Positions 47,150-59,590 are shown, counted from the stretch's first letter. The stretch is DNA of 64,000 bases from Argopecten irradians (GCF_041381155.1 NC_091142.1:8861340-8925339); one strand, 5' to 3'. The notes: a model not told the origin generated them from the letters alone. Translations and numbers: made by a program.

Positions 47150-48980
47150 GGAGATGACATTAAGAAGTGATGTTTACACTCTGCCATCAATCAAATCAAC
47201 AATTCTCAGGGTCATTGTCAGTGAACTTTGACCTACAGTGTGTAACTTAGGGGTCATTTTCTGTAAACTTGACCTAGGTCAGCTCACTTTATATATCTTT
47301 TTGTGGGTCATTTCTTATCAAGAATGCCCTAGATAGCTCATGAACCATCCTTTTAAATTTGACAGCTGTTTCTAATTGCCCTCTTGAATTATTTGATCTC
47401 TTCAAGAGAGTTTTCCAACAGACACAACCATAGTTTTAACCTTCAGACAGCTTCCTATCTGAATAAGCCTTGTCTTCTTGGCTGGACATTTCCCTCCACT
47501 TGATGAGGTCTTTGCTGGCAACTCGACCAGAATTACTCTGACCTGTTGACCAGTACATCTCTGGCCATTTGACCAAAAACTCTCTGGCAGGTTGACCAGG
47601 GCTTCTCTGGTCTGTAGACATACCGTATTGTTCGTCTTCCTCAGTGTCTATGAACAAGCTGTGATATTTTAGACAAAGGCAAAGTTTCATCAAATTCAAC
47701 ATACCCTAACTTTAAGAAATTCTTTGGTTTAAAATTATCCATAGGAAAGCATTGCAGAAGTTAAGAAAAGCTTCTTAACTTAACATTTTTCCTCAACTTC
47801 TATAATGCTTTTAGCTCACCTTTTGAAGATCAAAAGTTAGGATGACTTATTGCCAATGTGTTTCGTCAGTCATCGTGTGTCATGTGTAAAGCTCTTTTAT
47901 TTAAAAACCTAATCCTCCTTAACTTTAATGCGGATCACTACCAAATTTGGGATCCTAGGTAGGGAACATTACTAAAATCCATTTTTAAAATCCTATTTTT
48001 CTTTATTAAACCCTTTAGTGAATTACATATACAGATGGAGCTGGTCCGAACTTTTGGGACACAGGGGCACCAAAAGAGGAATTTTGCTTGAATTTTTACT
48101 TTAAAATTCTTACTCCTTTTTTTTTATGTTTGCATGGATAACAACTAATAAATTTGTCAAACATCATTGAAAGAGGACAACATGCTAAAGTGCTATGAAA
48201 TCCTATAGTCTTTTTGTTAACTTTATTTTGTCAGATGACCATTAAGACCCCTGTAATACGATATTTCAAACTTCGAATCTACAACTTGTAAAAAAAAAAA
48301 AAAAAAAAAATAACTTTGGATCCAAATTATCATTCCTAAACAAAACCAACTAAACAAAACCAATATCTGATCAGCAAACTTGATATGATTTCTTTGTTAC
48401 TTTGTAATGTTGTGGATTTCTTTTATTTTCTTTATTTTTTTTTCTGTAATAATAATTACTGGTATTTCATACCTTTATAATTTTAGTAACAACATCATGA
48501 ACATTTTGCCTACAAAACCTGATAACGTTTGTGATGCACACAGTTCTTTTTTTATGTGTATGTTTTACTTTATGAAAGCATTTCAGAATTGAATGTGTGT
48601 ATGATTGTGTGTGTACACATGTGTAAGGTTTTGTAGTAGTTGTACACAAATGTAATGTTTCCATGTGTGAGGTTTGGTAAGAGTTGTACACATTGTGTAT
48701 GTATATATATTGTGTATGTAATTTGTTATAATATTCTTAATGTGGATTTATTGTGTTTGTGAGGTTTTTAATTTATGAGCATTAGAGGATAATTCAGTCT
48801 GTTGTGTGAAAGTGATACATGAAAGGAATTTGACCAAAAGCATGCTGATTTTTGAGAGAAAAGATATATGATGACAAAGAAAAGAGAGATTATTTTGTGA
48901 GGAATTTGTGGTTCATATCTGATATGTTTGTGATAGTTATTGATTGTTAAACTAGGTCATACATGTACATGTATGTTTGC
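47150..48980. other. Intergenic, nothing recognised
   Basis: AT-rich, with poly-A (48290-48311) and GT-rich stretches (48590-48720). No coding sequence or element end could be supported. Confidence 0.5.
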
Positions 48981-48982
48981 AA

Positions 48983-49258
48983 TCTAATTAAGATATATAC
49001 TTGTAATTCCACTCCACTACGATGCCCTACGATAGGCTCCAATACAAGTTCTAACAACTCCTCATTAGGGGTCACCTCAGGATGACCTCTGTGGATAGCC
49101 AATTAGCGTCTCGCCTATGAATCTTTGGTATGGTTGATTCTATGAAGTATAAAACGCTAACAGTACATCCCAAGATTCTAGGACAGAGATCATACTGAGA
49201 TGACCCTGAATGGAGTGTATCGTAGTGAAGCAAAATTAGAAGTCTAATTTCAATTAGA
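48983..49258. mobile_element. Small inverted-repeat element, family 'AATTAGACTTGTA', copy 2
   Basis: 'tctaattaagatatatactt' on the left, 'agtctaatttcaattaga' on the right; inside, 'ccactacgatgccctacgat' faces 'gtatcgtagtgaag'. Confidence 0.6.
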
Positions 49259-49534
49259 CTTGTATATATAGGGATGCCAATGAATATTCAAATTTGTTGA
49301 CATTTGTTCTGTAGGTCCGAATAAGGAAACACTTTCCAAAAAAACAACTGTTTATTAAACCGCTCCAATATTCGAATAGTGAATTCCTTTAATTGACATC
49401 TCTATATATAGTTTAAGCACACATTATCATTTGGATATATTGTGGTTATGAGATTATTTTATGTTGCTATTTTTATTATTATATTATTAGTTGGTAGTGA
49501 CTTCTATTTCTATGATAGAAGGAAGCTACGGTCA

Positions 49535-49945
49535 TCTGTGATCAAAACATGATGGCAGCTCCTTTTGTATACTCATTGACTTTTAAAGTATGCTGATGCA
49601 GCATGATTGACAAATGGTACAGTTTTACATTCAAAACACATGAATTATTACAGCATGGTTTCAGCATGTGCTATATTGCATCATTGCACTGTGCTGCATG
49701 GCAGTACAAGCTGCAACCATGCTACAATTTTATATCAATTTATAAAGCATTATTGCAGCATGTGCTGTAGTGAAGCATGACAATTAGCAACATGCTGCGT
49801 TTATGCATTGTAGATTGAGATGAAATAGTAACATGCTGCAATAATTTGTGAAACCTGAAGCACTATGCCAGCATGCACAGCAGCATGGTTTCAGCATATG
49901 CTGCAAATGCATTACCTACATGCTGAAAATTGATAGGGCTCCAAA
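49535..49945. repeat. Field of GCATGCTGCA/TGCAGCATG half-palindromes
   Basis: More than ten copies of 'cagcatg' or 'catgctg', in both orientations, within 400 bases ('tacagcatggtttcagcatg', 'gcagcatgtgctgtagtgaa', 'cagcatggtttcagcatatg'). Many pair as inverted repeats, so the stretch can fold extensively. Confidence 0.7.
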
Positions 49946-51570
49946 GTGAACAGTAATATTAATCTAATTACATTGTTCATCTGAAGAAAATATTCCACGA
50001 TTTTGTGAATGTTTTAACTTATCAATAATCAAATTTTTTGGTGAATTTAAAGAAACCTATGTATAGATAAAAATGAATTGCTAGACCTTCCAACATCATG
50101 AGGAGATACCAATCATTTTAGACATTGTATATTACGAGATGAACTATTTGGACCACAAAAACAGTGTTATTAAAATACAGATCACCATTATACACTACGT
50201 TCTTATTATCCATAACAAAGTGTATAGCGTTATCTTTATTTTAATCCGATAGCCAGAAATGGTTTTACTGAGGACTAAGGTATATATTATAACCCAGATG
50301 ATGATGACTTTCTATCTACATGTATTATGATTTAATGGGTGGAGTGATAACTTATTTATATAATGTAACCCTAGCATTCCCTAATATTGTTTCTAAGTAA
50401 AGAGTGGGGAAGATGCAATTGGAACTTCTCAAATGTGTAACATGACCTCAGATATAATGGTGTAAAAATATGTAAGAAAAAACATTTTCTCTACCGGAAA
50501 ACCTTCATGTATTTAAGCACTAATTACGCACAAGAAATTGGACAGTTATTGAAACGTTAAACTACTATAGTCTTATTAAGAAATTGAATAACCCTTTCTC
50601 CTTAAAATTGCACAAAAAACAACATCGGCAAACGCTTTTCAAGGTTTTCAAGTTGTTTATGAAAGTAGCCCCTTGGTTAAGAGGTTAGTAGGGGGGAGGA
50701 TTTTGATGTTTCGTACACATGTTATTCACAAGATGTCCTTTTGTCTCCAAGAAAACCGTTTTATTAGTGCCAATTTTCCAAGAGTTATTGCCCTTTTCCC
50801 GAAAATTATTGATGGAATTTAACGAAACTCGAAAATACTTGATAAGCAAATTAAAATTAAGGTTAAATAGTTTAGATGGAAAGATCATGTGTAAGATGCA
50901 AACAAATCAAAGCTAAGATAAAACGTGTCACAAAAAAATAAAATGAAAATGGGTTAGCTATATATATATAGTTAATTAAATATAATCACTCTTTGGACAT
51001 GCTTCATGCTAGTTAATATTTTCACTCATAGCTACATCTGAGGTGTGGAGGTACATGTATATGATGCTATTATATGCAGTCTTGACATATAAATCGTTAG
51101 CTTCCATACCGGTAAGTATCCATTGTGGCGTCATTATTTTGTTGGCACAACTCCATCATGTCGTTTTCTCCGAAAAAAACGCTCTCAAGTATATGACCTC
51201 ACAATCAATACCTACTGGCAAGGGCAGATAACTCTGTAATATTCAAACACAGAATACATTATTATTGCTGATATCTGTTAATCTGAAATATGCATTCAAT
51301 TTTAGATACAGATTTTCATGGGAATATTTGTTGAGTATTATGAACAGGTAAATGTACTTTTTTTGTGTGAGATATTGAAATGTGATTTGATCACATTACA
51401 GTATGTTTAATGTTGTTTAATATGAGATGGAACAGTTTAAAACAATTCTCACACGATGCGACAGTCACTATGTCTTATTTATGTTCTTTTAAAGTGCTTT
51501 ATAGAATCTTTATGAATGATTATTTTTAAAGCAAATAAAAAATGAAATCTGTATTTGATTTGTATTTTAT
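49946..51570. other. Intergenic, nothing recognised except a repeat relative
   Basis: 51110-51265 is related to 16310-16680. The remainder is AT-rich without supported features. Confidence 0.45.
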
Positions 51571-51745
51571 TAGCCCACCACTTGATTAAGAGAAGACCTC
51601 ATCTATATCCTTGGCCCACCATCATCAGATTCAAATAATCATAAGTCCGTGGTCCTTACCTCCCTCCATCCATCTACAAATCTTTTCTAAAAAATATTGA
51701 GAATATTTCCTATGATGTCTAGTGATGTGTTTTGCATTTTGGGAC
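51570..51745. mobile_element. Fragment of the CACCATCATCAGAT interspersed repeat
   Basis: 'gcccaccatcatcagattca' and 'gtccgtggtcctta' match the head of the repeat at 6621, without its GTCC run. Confidence 0.65.
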
Positions 51746-52129
51746 AAATCCAAAAACAAGACTGACCCCATAAACTATTGGATAAGAAGGGGCCCGGGAG
51801 GAGCTCCGTCGACTAAAGCATAACAGAAGTTACATATTTAGATAGCAGGCCAGAGATCAGGGAATCCAGAGAAGCGGACATGAAAACTATTTGCCTGGTC
51901 AGAAAATACAAATGAAATATAGGATCATCTGTATCGGGGATCTGGGTGCATACTGCATAGGAAAACATTCAGTAGTCCAACAGGGGTTCCACAGGGCTGC
52001 CAACAAAACTTTCTTCCCTTTCTCAATCGCCAGAGTACGATTCCTTTGATAACCAGTGTTTGAAACAGGTCCAGCTGCAGAACACTTACTGATCGCGGGC
52101 GATGGGTGCATTCCAGTCCTTATTCTAAG

Positions 52130-53880
52130 GTATTGTTCCTCCGAGGATGAAGCAGGGGATTTTCACCCCAATCTGTAAGAATAAGGGCATCACGTTTGAA
52201 GCGAAGAACTATAGAGGGATAACTGTCACTCAGGTAGTGACAAAGATACTGGAGCTCCTGTTATAGTGGAGCCAACCTTAGAATCTACACAAAGTGAAAT
52301 GCAGGGAGGTTTCAGTAGAAATCCTTCCCTTTTACTATTCGCTGCGTACGTCATTGAAGAACTAATAAGGGATTTCCAAGATATGAAGAAACCAACATAC
52401 AGAGCCTACTCAGACGCTAAATCAGCTACTGATATAGTCAACCGTAACATTCTTCTCAGAAATTATGTCTGTATGGTATCTTTGGAGAACACTGGCAACT
52501 GATTCGAGATCATAAGGATGCACAGAGTGCCGTCAAATGGAATGGCGAGGCTTCAGAAAGTTCCAGTATCTTCAGGGAGTTCGACAAGGATGGACAGAGG
52601 ATGGTATCGAGTACTTTAATGTACAAGATATTCATCAACGACCTTCTGGATAGGTTACATCATACTGTAGAAGGTGTCAAGATGGGCAACATTCACTTTA
52701 CGGTCCAACCTGTGCATACGACATTGCTTTTATAACAAGGAACCCTTTGGATATGCAGGTATGCCTAGATGCTACCGTGCACTTCAGCAGAAAGAAAAGA
52801 TATTTGCTTCAACCCATGAAAAGTGTGATACTAGAAGTTCCAGCGATGAAAAGCCCTACATCCCGAGAGTCTCATTCATATCGCTTACGATATGAAAAGA
52901 TTGAAATTCAACAATCCACAGGTCACCTATGAATGATCAGAGGAGACTCTCAGTCTACAACTGCAGCAACTGTGGAGACAAACACACAGAAAGCTATAAG
53001 ACTTATGTATAGCCTAATGAGACCTGGACTTCATGGTGAAAATGGACTCGACCCGGTAACATTTTATCACGGTGTATATACTACCAATACCCTTCTGTTT
53101 CATGGAGGTATGTGCCCCTTCCGGGCCTCACCTGCGTACAAAGGATTTGTATCTGTAAAAGACCCTAAAACAAGTCGTCTCTCTGCCAGAAAACACGATG
53201 GACCCTTCTGTATACATCCTTACAGATTCATAAGAAAATCCTGAACCACTACGGTGCTTTTATCAACCAAAGGTCTAGTAGTTTTGAAAGAAAAGTTGCC
53301 GCAAGACAACTGGCAATTATGTCTACTACCAGTAAGAGTTGGTTTACACAGTTCAAGTTCTGATTTGCGTAATGCCATTTGCTGGATGCTGTGGAGCTTC
53401 TACTCAACCCGCCAATAATCCAGAAATGGAAGATTCGCAAACGGAAAAAACATTCAACTATTCTGAAAGATACGTATTACTGAGCAATCGACATCGTACA
53501 GTTCTCTCGAGAATCTCAACGTTCACCTGTATACACTAAACAAACATCACCCATTGCTAGGTACGTCTTATGCTAACCCGCGGCATGTGACAAGACTCCA
53601 TACAAAGTTAAAACCAGCCACGGTAACATACATTCACCAGGCTAACTGGAAGGCAATCAGCCCAATGTGTCTCCAACATGTGAGCTGTGAAAGAAGTGAA
53701 GACGAGGACAAGGAACACCTTTCTCTTGCGTTGCATGGCGACAAGATCAGCGCAGACATCATGGCTAGTTTCGCACTATTGGTATGACAACTAGAGTCGT
53801 GTAAACAAGGAGTTGATCGCCACTGTCGACACGCCATCAGGAGGACGTTTCGTTTACTGACCGATGAACCTGACTGATGA
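52130..53880 (+). pseudogene. Decayed non-LTR retrotransposon, reverse transcriptase part
   Basis: Reading in all three frames gives consecutive pieces of a LINE reverse transcriptase: AKNYRGITVTQVVTKILELL (about 52195), TLESTQSEMQGGFSRNPS then TYRAYSDAKSATDIVNRNIL (52270-52470), GVRQGW (about 52577), MYKIFINDLLDRLHHTVEG (about 52620), TCAYDIAFIT (about 52708), GLHGENGLDP (about 53030) and a C-terminal KSWFTQF / LLLNPPIIQKWKIRK stretch (about 53330-53440). The catalytic pair normally read as A-D-D appears as A-Y-D, and there are many frameshifts and stops, so it is dead. No endonuclease part is recognised upstream; 51780-52130 may hold remnants. Confidence 0.8.
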
Positions 53881-53889
53881 TGAAGATGC

Positions 53890-54510
53890 ATAAGCAGAAC
53901 TCCGACTGTATTTAGGTATGAGCTTAAAACGTCTTTAAACTCACCATCATAAGTGTATAACTGATCAATGTTTCATTGCAATGAAAAGAATAATAGAAAA
54001 TATATGGTTATAGATGAGAGTAGTAATGCTTTATTTGCCTATATATGACTTAATGTAAATGGTTACATTCCAATAATCGGAGAAGTGGATTCTTACTCCC
54101 CTCCCTACACTGTATAAAGAGATGTTACATGCAATACTCTACAACATGAAATGTTCACGTGTACTTCTGTCGTAGTTTGCAGGTGTGACTTAATTTTGTT
54201 GATAAAAATACTCGTGGCTAGCGAGCAATAGTGACAATTCTGTATATATAAAAACAAATGTTGTATTTATATTCGTAGTTCCAAAGTGGCCATGAAAGTA
54301 ACGAAAATTCCTACACAACAAAAATTTCATGAGATACAGTAGCATGTGAACGACACACAAATGTACATGTACCAATTTATCATTCACCAATACATGTACA
54401 TATGAACCACATTTTTGTCACAAATTACAACCAATATCACTTGCCATCAAATTCTTTGTTCGGCAAAGCAATCCCTCCGCGTTTGTAAAATAGGGCCACG
54501 GAAGGGCAGT
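53890..54510. other. Intergenic between LINE remnant and nucleoside hydrolase gene
   Basis: No feature recognised; may include the 3' UTR end of the minus-strand gene near 54516. Confidence 0.5.
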
Positions 54511-54515
54511 ATCCA

Positions 54516-54521
54516 TTTATT
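54516..54521 (-). promoter_or_regulatory. Possible polyadenylation signal of the nucleoside hydrolase gene
   Basis: AATAAA on the minus strand about 48 bases after the stop codon at 54569. Position and orientation fit; the motif is short and the region AT-rich, so it could be chance. Confidence 0.4.
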
Positions 54522-54568
54522 ATTAATTTCTTTCTTAATTTTCAGTTGCTTCTGCCGAAGGTCCAATG

Positions 54569-57126
54569 TTATAGAAGCATTGCATCATATAACACTCTCG
54601 CCTTTTCCACACTGACCGCTGTAACAGCTTTGATATTGACCTTTCGACCCATAACTTTTCTCCAATCACAAACGAGTTGCCCGCGTGTAATGCTTCCACT
54701 CATTTCTACCTCGCCATAAAACTCTTCAGTTTCCGTGGCAACTGATCTATCAATTATGAAAGCCATGGCCAGTAAATCACATGATCTATAATGTGATCTA
54801 TTCGCAGATTTTAAGCGTCCGATGGAATATTGAACAATGCTGTTTTGAAAATGTCCCTTCCTAGTATCTGTTTTAAGCCAGTTCTCTGTCCATGTCTGAA
54901 GAAAGAAATAATAATGTGGAGGTTTGATTTCTGTCATTTAATTGAAGTACTGTAAACCAAACTCCTTTCGCGACCGATTTATTTTCGCGAATTTCGTGAT
55001 CAAGGTAAAGTCGCGAAAGTTTATCTCTGCGAATTCTTGCACAATTAAATACAAAGATTATCTCCATTTAATTTCGAATCCGCGAAACTAAATCTCTGCA
55101 AAAATGTTTTATAACGGAAATCGCGAAATTTTGTAACCGCGATAGAAAATTGGTTTACAATAATCTGTCATTATATCGGTTTTTTAAGATGATAAAGGGA
55201 GATAGAAAGAACGACATCGTACTGTAAACATACTTACTATTTTAGAGGTAGTTTTATTTTAGCGCTTTTCGCTCTGTCTTTAAAGCGCTGATAAATGTAT
55301 AGTGCTAAATTTTGTAAAATGGAATTTCCTAATTGCGCTGATTTATATCCGCGGGAATAAGTCATAATTTACATTTTTTTGGCTTTTCAGCTAAAATTTG
55401 ACTGCACTAAAATAATTCGGTAATATAGTGTCAAAAATATGTATTTTCATACTGAAAGATGATTTCCTAGTAGAATACATTGTTATATTCAAATGTCTGA
55501 ATTCTTTTAGCCTAATATCCTATCCTCGATATTCCAGAGGTTGCTATCACTGTTTGGTCCTTTGATATACATCAAAAGAATTGAATAATATCTTTGTAAT
55601 TGAGTGTCGCTCTTTCTGTAATCTTCAAAGAAAGTTTGCGCATACCTCTGCATGCTTGATTTATAATTTTTTTTTCCTCATGAACTGCCTTTAGTTTTGA
55701 TATGAGATAGGCCATTGGTGGATAAAAGGACATTGACAGTAACCCCTGGAGTATTGAGGATGGACTTACCCATGACTGTCCATTGTCTGCACATGTCTCC
55801 CAGGGAACCAGCAGGATAGGACATCCTATCTCTTTTAATACCACGTGGGCCGCCTCTGGGTCACTCCGGAAATTAAATTCCGCTGCTGGGGACGTGTTTC
55901 CTTTTCCTAAACAAGAATTATCTCTATTTCTATCCGGATTCATGGATGATTAAAAAATTGTCTGTTTTTCTCTACTGCAGTTTTCATACCCTGTATACGG
56001 ATACATTTTTGACCTTGAACTGATAAATGTTTGACATTGGACTGATAAATATTTGACCTTGACTGACTTTGGACTGATAAATGTTTGACCTTGAACTGAT
56101 ATATGAGTGACATAAAACTGATAAATCTTTTACAATGAACTGATAAATGACTGACCTTTAACTGACAAATATTCGACCCTGTACTGATAAATTGACCTTG
56201 GATTGATAAATGACTTGCCTTGAACGTTTCCTCCCATTATCACCATCTCCTTCAGCTTCTTTCCGAAGTCTGGATCAAGTCTCAACGCTACTGCTATGTT
56301 GGTAAGAGGAGCTAAGGCAACTAAAGTTATCTCCCCTGTAAAATATATGTTGATATATAAACAACTATTATTTATTAATATTAACCCAGATACAGCATTC
56401 ACAGCATGCAAGATTTTCTTAGATAAATTTGATACGGAATTCACCTTAAGTTTTCTTCGTAATTATGACGATGACTCATTCGCAGTCACGTTAACTTCAT
56501 GCAAATTTCAGATCAAGCATTTTCTTCACGGAAAATACACCATGTAGACCTACATGTATAGATATTTGCTTGTGTATGGCAATTATTATTTATACGGTAA
56601 TAACAATGAGGACATGGTTTTTTACATAGTTTTCCTTTACCAAAATTCTTATATTTCATAAACACGGGGAAAATGAAGAGCCTATCGAAATAGAAAACTT
56701 TTGCTGTATGACAGTGAATGTATATACATTGTATCTTTATAATTGTTTTACCTGGATACTGGTTTACCAATCGTAATAGAGCTAGAGTCGCGTGTTCTGA
56801 TTGGATGAGGTTCATGTCAACTGGCTCCGGATTGGCTACATCTCCCATACCGTCTCTGCCGTGGTAATGTGTCGCATCTGGACCCTCGCCGGTAAGTGGT
56901 TTTTCACAACCTTTGTATACGGGCACCTAGCAAGAAGGATGATCCATATTGACAGCACATTAACTGGGTTTAATACCGTCTTAAGAAGAGGAGGTTACTT
57001 ATAGTTTGTTTGTTACAGTTATTAATATAACCGTATGTGTAGTGATTTTCATAGGGCCAAAATAAAATTATGTCTGTTTAAGGTTACATTGGCAAAGAAA
57101 ATAGGAACGGTAGGTCGGGAGGATTT

Positions 57127-57158
<32 letters not shown>

Positions 57159-57687
57159 CTTTCACTCTAAAATAATGGCTGGGACATGATTCTGAAATCG
57201 AAATCCCGACTTTTATTTTTTTCCTAGAAATGTGGGGGAAAAATAAGGGTCAAGGGTAAAAAATTAGGGTCGGTAGGGTAACTTTAAACATATTACTTTT
57301 TGGCCTAGTCATGAATCTATAGGAGCTTTGATATGTTATTCATCACAACCAATGATACATACTATACTTACAATACATAGATTTTGATTTATTAAGTAAA
57401 TCAAGAGTTAAAAATAATTTTTAAAATACATTGTAGTATGTCAAAACTTTAGTCCATTTATGGCACCTGTAACTTTAAAGAGAGACAGGGTTACGTACAT
57501 TAAGTCTGTCACACACAGATAGAACTCTTAGTGTGTTCCTACAGACATTGGTTATGTCGACATTTCCCTGGACACACGTAACCGCCAGCACATCTAGAAC
57601 ATCCGGCCTTGAGAGCGCCAGAATGATGGCCTGGGCATCATCAACACCAGTGTCCACATCAATGATGACTTTCTGGGGGCTGGGCAT
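54569..57687 (-). CDS. Inosine-uridine-type nucleoside hydrolase, complete
   Basis: Five exons on the minus strand: 57687-57499, 56926-56752, 56335-56219, 55906-55770, 54895-54569. They are 945 bases, 314 residues, the normal family length. The start ATG has an in-frame TAG three codons upstream. Family marks are the N-terminal ribose- and calcium-binding motif DVDTGVDDAQAI, HYHGRDGMGD, GEITLVALAPLTNIAVAL, VIMGGNVQG, AEFNFRSDPEAA, LVPWETC and SCDLLAMAFIID. The enzyme would split ribonucleosides to base and ribose in purine and pyrimidine salvage, in the cytosol; mammals lack it. The position of the catalytic His of Crithidia-type enzymes is a Cys here, which fits the group of nucleoside hydrolases described with cysteine (group III). 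Intron 3 uses a GC donor (CAAG|GCAAGT). Substrate cannot be told from sequence. Confidence 0.94.
54948..55161. mobile_element. CGCGAAA-type inverted-repeat element, copy 2
   Basis: 'tactgtaaaccaaactcctt' on the left and 'aaaattggtttaca' on the right, with repeated tcgcgaa/ttcgcg inside. It sits in the nucleoside hydrolase intron 54896-55769. A second element, like 3955-4155, follows at 55235-55440 in the same intron. Confidence 0.65.
55985..56225 (-). repeat. Donor-derived minisatellite after nucleoside hydrolase exon 56335-56219
   Basis: Read on the minus strand, about ten units of 'gttcaaggtcaaacatttat' plus 'cag' (21-25 bases). The first copy is the exon end GTTCAAG|GCAAGTCATTTATCA, so each unit repeats seven exon bases and the donor position, with AAGGTCA in place of the real GC donor. 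Confidence 0.85.
56927..57498. other. Nucleoside hydrolase intron 1
   Basis: No coding sequence seen. A poly-T run then GT repeat lies at 57127-57158, which reads as an A-tail on the minus strand. Confidence 0.6.
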
Positions 57688-57699
57688 CCTGCTCTACTG

Positions 57700-58500
57700 A
57701 CCAGTCAACTCCGAGAAAGATGAACTCCGGGTTAAACGCGAGACCTTAAAATAGAAACAACTTTCAACTATTATTGTAAATCACGTTTTGAAAGCGCTCT
57801 GGACACGCAGATACAAATAGTCTAGAAGTCGTGATCATGCATTATGCACATGTGTATACTTGGGAGACTGAAGTTAGTTCCGAGTGCCGAATTCCGTTTA
57901 AGGATTTTGTTTAATTGTTTGTTTGTTGTTGTTGATTTTTTTTAACATTTTACACAGTATATATAAATGGACACCAACACACAAACACTTGCATACGCAC
58001 TCATTCACAATACTTAAAACATCAAGTTGTACGTTATTTTTAGAATAAAATTAAAGAAATTTAGTTCATGTGATTGGAATACATTACAGATGTTGTCTGT
58101 TGTGTTTTATCATGGATAATTTGTGATGAAGTCAGTTTAAATCCATTTTCAGTTAACTCCCATTTCCAAGTTTTGTTTAAGTAAAATGGAACTCGGAACC
58201 AGTTCCGATTTCCGTTTAAGGGAATTTTCTATCATTTTAGATAAATGTTTTACACATATGAGACATGGTGCCTGTTGTGATTAATCCACTTTAATTTTGT
58301 TTTCGATGAACTCCCATTTCCTGTTTCGAGTTCTGTTTAAGGATTTTTTAATAAACGGAACTATCCGCAGAGGCCTTTTTCCGTTGCCATGATTTTTTTT
58401 TACCTGTGCAGAGTTTTGATTTCAAAACACATATGCCTGAAGACATATTTACAAATTTACGAATTTCGGCCTTTCGTTATCATTCGCAACAAAATTTGCC
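57700..58500. other. Upstream of the nucleoside hydrolase gene
   Basis: Expected promoter and 5' UTR of the minus-strand gene. A loose threefold repeat of 'gaactc..tttcc.tttaagg' is seen at 57880-57910, 58150-58215 and 58310-58350. No TATA box could be assigned. Confidence 0.4.
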
Positions 58501-59590
58501 CCAAAAAAATAACAAATTTCTAAGTATGAATTACGGATATATGGATGACGTAGAGCATATTGATGACGAACAAAGAGCGGGTATTTCACGAATAAATGTG
58601 AATTCCTCATCTTGATGCTCTCCCGTGAGGAGTACATTAGATCAAATTGTCCAACATTACGGATATATAACGAACAATTACGAATCATAACACATTGAGG
58701 AAACCGATCGGAAGCATTGAAAATGTTACGAGAACCCGACGGATGTATTGAGAATGCATTGCGCATGTTTAGCGGAAACAAAGGTTTGTGTTGAGCATGT
58801 GGATCAACAGTATTGCGGTCATGAAAGAAGCGTACTCGAGCCTTTCGGTATCACTAATTACAACAACACCACAGCATCAACATTTCAAAGAAGCATAGGA
58901 AGTAGAGATAGAAGGGTTCTTTTGATGCAAAAGAGTGGGCTGCATCCCCCAGCCTACCTCCTTCAGTTTCTGGTCATCTTGATGCCGCCGATGAACCGCA
59001 TACGCTTTCTGCTACTGGCAAAGGGAGGTGGTGCAAGTAGAAAGCAATGCACTAGAAATGGAGAGAAATGTCATGAAGAAACTTTAACTTCCCTACCAGA
59101 ACCAGAGAACACAGCGATTGTGGGTCATTTCTGGTCCTATTGATGCCAGCGATTGACCAGAGACCCTTTCTGGTATATTGGTAAAAGGCTCTTCTGCATC
59201 AACAGCCCATTCTATTTCTACTTCCCCATATTGTTGCAATCGTTGTTGTTGTGAAAAGTGATACCAAAAGGCCCGAGCACGCTTCTTTTATATAACCGCA
59301 ATGCAGATGTCCTAAATGCGCAATACAACCTTTGTTTCCGCTACACGTGCACAATGCATTCTCAATATATCCTAAATGTTTCCGTAACAATCGTTTAATC
59401 TGTTTCATCTATGTGTGCGTTATATATTCGTAATTGTTCGTTACATATCCGCAATGTTAGAGTAATTTACCGATTGTACCCCTCACGTGAGAGCATATGT
59501 TATCGTATTTGCTTTTATTCGTAAAATAGCTGCCTTTGTTCGTCAGAAATTTGCTTACCTTATCAATATATTCGTAATTTAGACTAAGGG
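58500..59590. mobile_element. Foldback element with arms of about 400 bases
   Basis: The left arm (about 58500-58945) reappears inverted in the right arm (about 59195-59590). Matching pairs include 'ttgagaatgcattg' with 'caatgcattctcaa', 'gcggaaacaaagg' with 'cctttgtttccgc', and 'cgaacaattacgaat' with 'attcgtaattgttcg'. The centre carries two direct copies of 'tttctggtc.t.ttgatgcc'. Arms are diverged by roughly a quarter with gaps. No transposase seen. Confidence 0.8.

Noticed and set aside
51899..52111. Minus-strand frame of 70 residues beside the LINE remnant
   Set aside because: No family recognised; the neighbouring remnant is on the plus strand, so this may be antisense noise or an older insertion.
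58748..59143. 131-residue open frame
   Set aside because: It lies across the foldback arm and centre, and the inverted copy does not preserve it.
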